Source: Acidobacteriota bacterium
Lineage (GTDB): Bacteria; Acidobacteriota; Terriglobia; Terriglobales; Acidobacteriaceae
Assembly: GCA_025353435.1 (NCBI GenBank)
Contig: JANXQR010000446.1
Coordinates: forward strand, 1 to 12,026
Direction: 5' to 3'
Length of the DNA: 12,026 nucleotides
The notes below the pieces were generated by a model. That model did no database searches. It worked only from the letters and a program-made list of their open reading frames with translations, and was not told the DNA's origin. Both the position numbers and the translations under genes were made by a program. This document shows positions 1-4,984 of this stretch, piece after piece (within the stretch, counting starts at the first letter, position 1; the number at the start of each line of letters is the position of its first letter).

Positions 1-317
1 CTGAGCTTGGCGAAGGTGCCGCCCAGGGCTTCCTTGACTACGCGGTAGACGCCACCGCGAGTGAACATGGAGCAGCTCTCCACGTAAACCGCGCGCACCG
101 CGAAGCTGAACAGCATGATGCCGAGAATGAACCATGGAGCGGACGCTCCCACGGCCTGTTCCGCAATGCCGCCGGCATAGAAAGCGGAGGAACCAAGGTC
201 ATTGAGAACGATTGCCGCGGCGCGCCAAAAGGAGATGAACGTGAGCATCACGGAGGATGCCACGATGAGGCGTACTCGGTCGGAAGGTGGGGCGACAGTC
301 GTTCTGTTGGATGCCAT
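1..317 (-). CDS. APC-type amino acid permease, N-terminal part (partial at window edge)
   Basis: Reading the minus strand from ATG at 317 gives 105 codons with no stop before the window edge, so only the N-terminus is present. After a short polar N-terminus (residues 1-16) come a hydrophobic stretch (about 17-31), the segment VLNDLGSSAFYAGGIAEQ (37-54), a second membrane segment (about 62-79), and VYVESCSMFTRGGVYRVVKE (77-96). This arrangement, a glycine-rich 'TRGGVYRVV' after the second span, is what I recall from the APC amino acid/polyamine permease superfamily in acidobacteria-like genomes. Members are inner-membrane transporters; the substrate cannot be told from this piece. No good Shine-Dalgarno sequence precedes the ATG. 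The leader contains a GC-rich palindrome (327-344). The gene follows the small membrane peptide at 470-595 on the same strand after 152 bp. The coding assignment is solid, the family likely, the substrate unknown. Confidence 0.75.
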   Translation of the reverse strand, partial: MASNRTTVAPPSDRVRLIVASSVMLTFISFWRAAAIVLNDLGSSAFYAGGIAEQAVGASAPWFILGIMLFSFAVRAVYVESCSMFTRGGVYRVVKEALGGTFAKL

Positions 318-326
318 CACAAAATT

Positions 327-344
327 GCCGGGGCTGAGCCCGGC
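327..344. repeat. GC-rich imperfect palindrome in the permease leader
   Basis: GCCGGGGCTGAGCCCGGC has 6-bp perfect outer arms (GCCGGG/CCCGGC) around GCTGAG. It resembles the perfect palindrome at 10367-10386 inside rarA, sharing the CCGGG..CTGA..GCCCGG core with one extra G. It could be a degenerate copy of the same interspersed element, or simply a hairpin in the permease mRNA leader. Confidence 0.45.
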
Positions 345-469
345 TGCTTGCTTTCCGTGGGTCGCGAGTTTGGGGATACCGGGGTTGGCCCTGCGGTGAG
401 TCTAGTGCTGAACTGAGTGTGAGTCAAATCGATTTTTCTGCAGAGATTTGGTTACACAAGCCAAAGGAG

Positions 470-595
470 TTAATCCTCTCCGAAGAGCTCTTTGCCATCC
501 TCGACAAAGCTGATGAGGACGACGATTGCGGAGCCGAGCAGACCCAGAAAAAACATCGCTTCGAGTACACGCATGACAATGACTTCGAAATGCAT
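470..595 (-). CDS. Small single-span membrane peptide, 41 aa, unknown function
   Basis: The minus strand encodes 41 residues from ATG at 595 to TAA at 470-472. The peptide has a short polar N-terminus, one hydrophobic segment (about residues 13-30, FFLGLLGSAIVVLISF) and an acidic tail ending VEDGKELFGED. A single span with a charged C-terminus is typical of membrane microproteins. I recall similar 'MRVLEAMFF...VEDGKELF' peptides in Acidobacteriota, which cannot be verified here. An internal ATG (Met8, at 574) would give a 34-residue form. A good minus-strand promoter candidate ends just before Met1, making either a leaderless mRNA or a start at Met8 possible. The overlapping plus-strand frame (419-601) starts with GTG and reads as a highly acidic, low-quality sequence, so I take it as the shadow. 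It lies upstream of the permease on the same strand and may be co-transcribed with it. Confidence 0.6.
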   Translation of the reverse strand: MHFEVIVMRVLEAMFFLGLLGSAIVVLISFVEDGKELFGED

Positions 596-601
596 GACTA
601 G

Positions 602-630
602 ATTTTAGCGCGATTTGCCCTGGCTGGAAA
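602..630 (-). promoter_or_regulatory. Candidate sigma70-type promoter for the small peptide and permease
   Basis: On the minus strand, TTTCCA (plus 625-630) and TAAAAT (plus 602-607) are separated by exactly 17 bp. The -10 matches TATAAT at five of six positions and the -35 matches TTGACA at four of six. Transcription would start near 595, at or next to the first ATG of the 41-aa peptide. This is a pattern match only; the 133-bp gap also has to hold the divergent lnt promoter. Confidence 0.4.
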
Positions 631-728
631 TCAGGACCGTATAAGGGAAGTGTGTTAGGTCGGATTCGGGGCAGGCGCAAGCTGCTCGACCTTGCTGGAT
701 AAACCCTGTGCGATAGACTCGGACCCGT

Positions 729-2396
729 ATGCATTCTCACGCTTGGAGATACTGGGCCGCGGCCGTGCTTTCTGCCGCGCTGCTGGAATTGCCCTTTCCG
801 CTAGCTGGACCGTTGCCGCCTGCACGGGGCGCAGTGGCGTGGCTTGCACTGGCACCGCTGTTGTGGGCTGTGTTGCGAGCGAGCGAAAATGGAGTTCGCC
901 CATTGCGCAAGGCGTTTCTGCTGGCGTACTTGTGCGGCGTGCTTTGGTACGCGGGCAACTGCTATTGGATCTACGACACCATGAAGATCCATGGCGACTT
1001 GCCGCCGATTGTTTCGGCCCTGATGCTGCTCGGATTCAGCCTGGTGCTGGGATTGTATTTCGGGCTATTCGGGCTCGCCGTCGCATTCCTGCATAAGCGG
1101 CTGGGGCTCGCATGGGCGCTGGCAGCCGCGCCGTTTCTCTGGGTTGCGCTCGACCTGGCCGGAGCGCGCATCACCAGCGTGCCATGGGATCAGTTGGGCT
1201 ACTCGCAGGTGGATTACTTACTGGTCACTCAACTTGCCCCATGGACCGGCGTTTACGGCATCAGTTTCGTTCTGGTTGCTGTGAATGCTTTCTTGGCTTC
1301 GGCCGCCCTTAACGTGGGTCGAGACAATGCCTGGATCTCCAAGCAGTGGCGAATCGCAGCGATTTGCGGTGTTCTTTTCTATTTAGTTCTTTACGCCGTT
1401 ATTGCTGCTCCGATCAATATGAGCCCTCGGCCGCGTACCACCGCAACCGCCGTTCTCGTCCAGCCCAATCTCAATGTTCTCGCCGAGCAGGACAACGTGT
1501 GGGATGCGCCTCAGGTTTGGAATCAACACATTGCGGAATTCGCAAAGCTGGCCGACGAACAGTGCAAGACCTACATTGCCGGCATTCCGCAAACCGGCGC
1601 GCCAGCAGGAGAAATCGCATGCCCGCCTTATGCCACGCATCCTGATTTAGTTGTCTGGCCGGAGTCTCCGGCATTTTCTTTCGAAGAGTCGGACCCGCGT
1701 TTCCGGCAGACGATGGCCACCCTCGCGCTTGTTGAGAAGTCGACCTTTGTCGTCGGCGGCATCGGCTCCGATACTTCTGCTACTGACAACACATTCAACT
1801 ATTACAACTCCGCGATGATCTTCAATTCGGACGGAACGCGTGGCGGACGTTACGACAAGATCCACCTCGTGCCCTTCGGCGAATACATTCCGTTCAAGAA
1901 CCTACTGACCTTCGCGCACAAGTTGACAGGAAAGGTCTCCGACTTCTCGCGCGGCCGTGAACACAAAGTATTTCGCATCGTCGATCAGCATGGGCAAACG
2001 CACCGCTACGGCATCTTCATTTGTTACGAAGCAGCCTTCGCCGATGAAGTGCGGCATATTGCGCGGAACGGCGCCGAAGTGCTGGTGAATATAAGCGACG
2101 ATGGTTGGTACGGCGACACCAGCGCACCGTGGCAGCACCTCAACATGACGCGCATGCGGGCCATCGAAAACCGCCGCTGGATTCTGCGTGACACCAATAA
2201 TGGTGTGACCGCGGCCATCGACCCCTACGGCCGCGTACGCGAGAGCATTCCGCGCCAACAGACCGACGCCCTGCCCGCGCAGTTCGGCTTCCGCAACGAC
2301 GTCACGTTCTACTCCGCGCACGGCGACGTCTTTGCCTGGTTGTGCGCGCTGGTGGCCGTGGGCATCGTGGGCAGGGCTGTCAGAAAATCTCAATGA
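729..2396 (+). CDS. lnt: Apolipoprotein N-acyltransferase (Lnt)
   Basis: The 555-residue protein transfers the third acyl chain from a phospholipid to the N-terminal cysteine of apolipoproteins at the periplasmic face of the inner membrane, the last step of lipoprotein maturation. The N-terminal half has several hydrophobic segments (about 8-50, 60-80, 95-122, 126-145, 165-193, 209-228). It is followed by a nitrilase-fold domain with the expected catalytic triad: Glu312 in VVWPESP, Lys377 in YDKIHLVPFGEYIP and Cys432 in FICYEAAF. Further family marks are CYWIY (78-82), NISDDGWYG (454-462) and QHLNMTRMRAIENRRW (469-484). E. coli Lnt is 512 residues, so this is slightly long, with some extra sequence (about 275-303) ahead of the Glu motif. 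A TAG at 714-716 limits the start; ATG 729 is the only good one, with weak ribosome binding. Presence of Lnt implies triacylated lipoproteins and a diderm envelope. Confidence 0.96.
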   Translation: MHSHAWRYWAAAVLSAALLELPFPLAGPLPPARGAVAWLALAPLLWAVLRASENGVRPLRKAFLLAYLCGVLWYAGNCYWIYDTMKIHGDLPPIVSALMLLGFSLVLGLYFGLFGLAVAFLHKRLGLAWALAAAPFLWVALDLAGARITSVPWDQLGYSQVDYLLVTQLAPWTGVYGISFVLVAVNAFLASAALNVGRDNAWISKQWRIAAICGVLFYLVLYAVIAAPINMSPRPRTTATAVLVQPNLNVLAEQDNVWDAPQVWNQHIAEFAKLADEQCKTYIAGIPQTGAPAGEIACPPYATHPDLVVWPESPAFSFEESDPRFRQTMATLALVEKSTFVVGGIGSDTSATDNTFNYYNSAMIFNSDGTRGGRYDKIHLVPFGEYIPFKNLLTFAHKLTGKVSDFSRGREHKVFRIVDQHGQTHRYGIFICYEAAFADEVRHIARNGAEVLVNISDDGWYGDTSAPWQHLNMTRMRAIENRRWILRDTNNGVTAAIDPYGRVRESIPRQQTDALPAQFGFRNDVTFYSAHGDVFAWLCALVAVGIVGRAVRKSQ

Positions 2397-2410
2397 AGGC
2401 CTTCAAGAGC

Positions 2411-2439
2411 TTGCTTTGACTAACCAACTAGGTTAATCT
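2411..2439 (+). promoter_or_regulatory. Candidate mqsRA promoter
   Basis: TTGCTT (2411-2416) and TAATCT (2434-2439) are spaced by 17 bp, with the MqsA-type palindrome (2421-2435) lying between and across them. The predicted start point falls near 2446, the proposed CTG start codon of mqsR, so the mRNA could be nearly leaderless. An alternative -35, TTGACT (2416-2421), has a better hexamer but no good -10 at the right distance. Hexamer matches are moderate; the operator position is the stronger argument. Confidence 0.35.
2421..2435 (+). promoter_or_regulatory. MqsA-type operator palindrome upstream of mqsR
   Basis: TAACCAACTAGGTTA has perfect 5-bp arms TAACC/GGTTA around a 5-bp centre. It closely resembles the MqsA-binding palindrome I recall from the E. 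coli mqsRA promoter (ACCT, short spacer, AGGT, flanked by TA..TA). The right half AGGT is intact; the left half reads ACCA. It lies 10 bp before the proposed mqsR start, where a bound MqsA dimer would block transcription. The DNA-contacting residues Asn97 and Arg101 of MqsA are kept in the encoded antitoxin, which fits a conserved site. Confidence 0.6.
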
Positions 2440-2445
2440 CTTTGA

Positions 2446-2742
2446 CTGGAGAAGCGGACTCCGCAGTGCAAGCTCTCCCGTGTGAAAGAACTGATCGAAG
2501 CTGGAAGGCTGCGGACCACTCATTCGGCGCGAGTGGGAGCCACTGCTCTGGGTTTCAGCTACTCCCAAATGGTTGAGGTGGTCTTGGCGCTTAAGTCAGC
2601 CGACTTCTACAAGAGTATGACGACGTACGCCGATCACACGATCTGGCAAGACGTGTATCGTCCGAAGACTCCAGCTGGGGATGTGTACCTGAAGTTGACG
2701 GTCATCGACGACGTGTTGATTGTCTCCTTCAAGGAGCTTTGA
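2446..2742 (+). CDS. mqsR: MqsR-type mRNA interferase toxin (likely CTG start)
   Basis: MqsR is a ribosome-independent RNase of the RelE/YoeB fold that cleaves mRNA, preferentially at GCU in E. coli, and is neutralised by MqsA. The core DFYKSMTTY(A)DHTIWQDVYRP and the end VLIVSFKE are nearly identical to E. coli MqsR. With translation from CTG 2446 the product is 98 residues, the same length as E. coli MqsR, and begins with the equivalent of MEKRTP followed by LSRVKELIEAGRLRTT. In that numbering the catalytic residues Lys56, Gln68, Tyr81 and Lys96 are all present; position 88 is Asp where I recall His. There is no in-frame ATG or TTG, the preceding in-frame codon is TGA (2443-2445), and the first conventional start is GTG 2482 (codon 13), which lacks a ribosome binding site and would remove 12 conserved residues. 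The gene sits upstream of its antitoxin, the usual mqsRA order. Confidence 0.85.
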   Translation: MEKRTPQCKLSRVKELIEAGRLRTTHSARVGATALGFSYSQMVEVVLALKSADFYKSMTTYADHTIWQDVYRPKTPAGDVYLKLTVIDDVLIVSFKEL

Positions 2743-2760
2743 GGCAAGGCGCTTTGAAAC

Positions 2761-2766
2761 AAGGAG
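2761..2766 (+). promoter_or_regulatory. Shine-Dalgarno sequence that fixes the mqsA start
   Basis: AAGGAG lies 8 bases before ATG 2775 and points to that codon, not to the in-frame TTG at 2739 that overlaps the mqsR stop. The protein alignment (MKCPVC at the N-terminus) agrees. Confidence 0.75.
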
Positions 2767-2774
2767 TATTGAAG

Positions 2775-3176
2775 ATGAAGTGTCCAGTTTGCGGAGCGGC
2801 CAAGTTGATCCGAGATACGCGTGATGTGTCCTATACGTACAAGGGCGAAACCACGACAATTCCCGCGGTGACGGGTGATTTCTGCTCAGCCTGCTCGGAG
2901 TCAATTCTGGATGCCGCTGAGTCCGAGCGCGTCATGCGCGAGATGCAGGCATTCACCAGGCAGGTCAATGCCGCCATTGTGGACCCGGCATTCATTGCAA
3001 AAGTGCGCAAGAAACTGGCGCTTGACCAGCGCGAAGCAGCAGAGATCTTCGGTGGCGGAGTCAATGCGTTCTCACGCTACGAGAACGGCAAGACCAAGCC
3101 TCCATTGGCCCTGGTCAAGCTGCTCAAAGTCCTCGACCGTCACCCCGATCTGCTTGATGAGATCAAGGTCGCGTAG
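2775..3176 (+). CDS. mqsA: MqsA-type antitoxin and transcriptional repressor
   Basis: The 133-residue protein has the two-domain layout of MqsA (131 residues in E. coli). The N-terminal zinc domain has Cys3, Cys6, Cys37 and Cys40, the same numbering as E. coli, and binds and neutralises MqsR. The C-terminal Xre/HTH domain (about 70-133) contains REAAEIFGGGVNAFSRYENG, with Asn97 and Arg101 at the positions that read the operator in E. coli MqsA. It should dimerise, bind the palindrome at 2421-2435 and repress mqsRA. The start is set by AAGGAG at 2761-2766; a longer reading from TTG 2739 would add 12 residues with no family counterpart. The gene begins 32 bp after the mqsR stop, so the two are co-transcribed. 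The high identity to a proteobacterial antitoxin suggests horizontal spread. Confidence 0.95.
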   Translation: MKCPVCGAAKLIRDTRDVSYTYKGETTTIPAVTGDFCSACSESILDAAESERVMREMQAFTRQVNAAIVDPAFIAKVRKKLALDQREAAEIFGGGVNAFSRYENGKTKPPLALVKLLKVLDRHPDLLDEIKVA

Positions 3177-3258
3177 ACGCGTGCAGTGATATTCTAGTAA
3201 GCGGTCGATAAGAAACGAAAATCATAGTCCAGTCCAAAGTCAGGTCTTAAGAGCAAAT

Positions 3259-4396
3259 ATGGCGTTGAGTGATCTCGAATTCGCTTATGCTCCAGTGCGC
3301 GACCAGGTGCGCGACCTGCGGGAGTATCTTTGACCCTGCCCGCCTCAGCAGGGAATTCACGGATATTGAAAAGAAGCTAGCCGATCCGGCTATGTGGAAC
3401 GATGCCACCGCCAGGAAGCCGCTGATGCGCGATCGCAAGCGCCTTGAATCGTTGATCGCCAACGACGGGGAACTCGTGCGCCGCACAAGCGATGTCGAAG
3501 CCTACTTCGAGCTGGCACGCGAGGGCGAAGACGTCATCGCTGACCTGGAACGAGATATCAAGGCCCTGTCCGTATTTGCTGAAGAATTGGAAGCGCGGAC
3601 CATGCTCTCCGGTGAGGCCGATGCACTGAACGCAATCGTCACCGTGCATCCCGGCGCAGGCGGAACCGAGAGTCAGGACTGGGCCGAAATGCTGCTGCGG
3701 ATGTATTTGCGCTGGGCCGAGCAGCAGGGCTACAAGACCGAGATGAATGACTATCAGGATGGCGATGAGGCTGGCATCAAGTCGGCCACCTTCACCATCA
3801 CTGGCGAATATGCCTTCGGCCTGCTGGCGGGCGAAAGCGGCGTGCATCGGCTGGTCCGCATTTCGCCGTTCGATTCAGCAAAGCGCCGGCATACTTCGTT
3901 TGCGTCGGTCTATGTTTCACCGGAGATCGACGAGACGATCCATGTCGACATCAGGATTGAAGACCTCCGCATCGATACGTACCGATCCGGCGGCAAAGGC
4001 GGCCAGCACGTGAACACAACCGACTCCGCGGTGCGCATGACTCATCTGCCCACAAATATCGTGGTGCAGTGCCAGAATGAGCGTTCCCAGCACAAGAATC
4101 GTGAGAAGGCGATGAAGATGCTGCGCTCGCGGCTCTATGAATATGAGCTTGAGAAGAAGCGCGCAGTAAGCAAGAAACTCGAAGACTCGAAGCTTGAAAT
4201 CAACTTCGGCTCACAGATCCGGTCATACGTGTTGCAGCCTTATCGCATTGCCAAAGATCACCGCACCAAGGTAGAAGTGGGCGATGTGGACAAGGTGCTT
4301 GATGGCTATCTCGAGCCGTTCCTGCGCGGATATCTGCTGGCCAAGCGGCGCGGCACGGCGGTTGCGGCCAGCGGCGACGACGATCTCGATGTGTAA
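3259..4396 (+). CDS. prfB: Peptide chain release factor 2 (RF2), expressed by +1 programmed frameshift
   Basis: RF2 recognises UGA and UAA stop codons in the ribosomal A site and triggers peptide release. The 24 codons from ATG 3259 (ALSDLEFAYAPVRDQVRDL...) end at TGA 3331-3333; a +1 slip at CTT continues the reading at GAC 3332 for 354 codons, giving 378 residues (E. coli RF2 has 365). The stop-recognition tripeptide Ser-Pro-Phe is at 202-204 and the peptidyl-hydrolysis motif Gly-Gly-Gln at 247-249 in RSGGKGGQHVNTTDSAVR. SPF, not PxT, identifies RF2 as opposed to RF1. A single-frame reading starting near 3269 gives an N-terminus with a nonsense sequence (residues about 1-21) and should not be used. 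Low RF2 makes the ribosome pause at the TGA and favours the shift, so RF2 regulates its own level. A weak AAGAG precedes the ATG. No convincing promoter is visible in the 82 bp after mqsA. Confidence 0.96.
3320..3334 (+). promoter_or_regulatory. RF2 +1 programmed frameshift site
   Basis: GGGAGTATCTTTGAC contains an internal Shine-Dalgarno-like GGGAG, the three-base spacer TAT, the slippery CTT codon and the in-frame TGA followed by C. This matches the classical E. coli RF2 site (AGGGGG TAT CTT TGA C) in order and spacing. The frame downstream of the slip encodes RF2; the upstream frame ends here. Confidence 0.95.
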
Positions 4397-4434
4397 CCAA
4401 CTCGGCCGGCATCTAATCAAATGGAAGAGAATTT

Positions 4435-4439
4435 GAGGG
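4435..4439 (+). promoter_or_regulatory. Ribosome binding site of the CoA-binding protein
   Basis: GAGGG, 7 bases before ATG 4447, supports that start and separate translation initiation after prfB. Confidence 0.55.
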
Positions 4440-4446
4440 TTTAGAG

Positions 4447-4890
4447 ATGATTGAGCCAGCGAATGAACCGGCAGTTATCGCAGAGATGCTGCAAAAGTCA
4501 AAGACCATTGCCGTCGTGGGCATGAGCGACAAGGCGTCGCGCCCCAGCCACCACATCGGGAAATACCTGGCAAACAACGGCTATCACGTCTTGCCGGTCA
4601 ATCCGCTGCTGACCAGCATTGACGGCGCGCCATGCTATCCAGACTTGGATGCGGCGCAGGCTGCGGCCAAGCAGCAAACCGGCAACGGCATCGACCTGGT
4701 CGACGTGTTTCGCGCCTCGGAGCATGTGCCGGCGATCGTCAAAGATGTGATCCGGATCGGCATTCCGTACCTGTGGCTGCAGGATGATGTGGTTCACGAG
4801 GAGGCCATCGGCTGGGCTGTAGCCGCCGGCGTGAAATGCGTGGAGAACGACTGCATCTTCCGTAGACACGCGCAGTTGCTCGCTGACTGA
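4447..4890 (+). CDS. CoA-binding domain protein, YccU-like
   Basis: The 147-residue protein is a single Rossmann-like CoA-binding domain (the CoA_binding_2/YccU family). Visible marks are the glycine loop VVGMSDKASRPS (23-34), the strand VLPVNP (48-53), DLVDVFR (83-89), YLWLQ (108-112) and the C-terminal CVENDC (131-136) that corresponds to the family's 'V-D-C' end. The usual Gly after the LWLQ motif is replaced by Asp-Asp. Members resemble the nucleotide-binding part of succinyl-CoA synthetase alpha subunits but have no partner domains, and their reaction is unknown. The protein is predicted cytosolic, with no signal or membrane segment. It lies 50 bp after prfB and 94 bp before the DsbD-like gene on the same strand. 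Confidence 0.85.
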   Translation: MIEPANEPAVIAEMLQKSKTIAVVGMSDKASRPSHHIGKYLANNGYHVLPVNPLLTSIDGAPCYPDLDAAQAAAKQQTGNGIDLVDVFRASEHVPAIVKDVIRIGIPYLWLQDDVVHEEAIGWAVAAGVKCVENDCIFRRHAQLLAD

Positions 4891-4972
4891 GAAGCAGGGA
4901 ATCCGAAGCAGCGATTCCAGACGTACTCTTCTCAGATTTTCGCGACGAATTCGCTCGTGAACGAGTCCAAGT

Positions 4973-4977
4973 AAGGA
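4973..4977 (+). promoter_or_regulatory. Ribosome binding site deciding the TTG start of the DsbD-like gene
   Basis: AAGGA ends 7 bases before TTG 4985 but 16 bases before the in-frame ATG 4994. Spacing favours the TTG start. Either start leaves the signal peptide intact. Confidence 0.5.
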
Positions 4978-4984
4978 AAGTCTT

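Noticed and set aside
419..601. Plus-strand 60-codon frame opposite the small membrane peptide
   Set aside because: GTG start without ribosome binding site and highly acidic low-quality sequence; the opposite strand gives a sensible single-span peptide with a promoter.
402..740. Minus-strand 112-codon frame between lnt and the permease
   Set aside because: Arg/Ser/His-rich composition, begins inside lnt, no motif.
1902..2393. Minus-strand 163-codon frame within lnt
   Set aside because: Lies antisense to the Lnt catalytic domain, which has conserved Lys and Cys motifs; typical high-G+C shadow.
2739..2774. TTG 2739 as the mqsA start
   Set aside because: AAGGAG at 2761-2766 and the MKCPVC N-terminus place the start at ATG 2775.
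3269..3331. Single-frame start of prfB near 3269
   Set aside because: It gives a cysteine-rich N-terminus unlike RF2; the upstream frame from ATG 3259 plus the frameshift gives the proper RF2 N-terminus.
4898..4918. GGAATC/GATTCC hairpin after the CoA-binding gene as terminator
   Set aside because: Only a 6-bp A+T-containing stem with a 9-base loop and no following T run; too weak to list.
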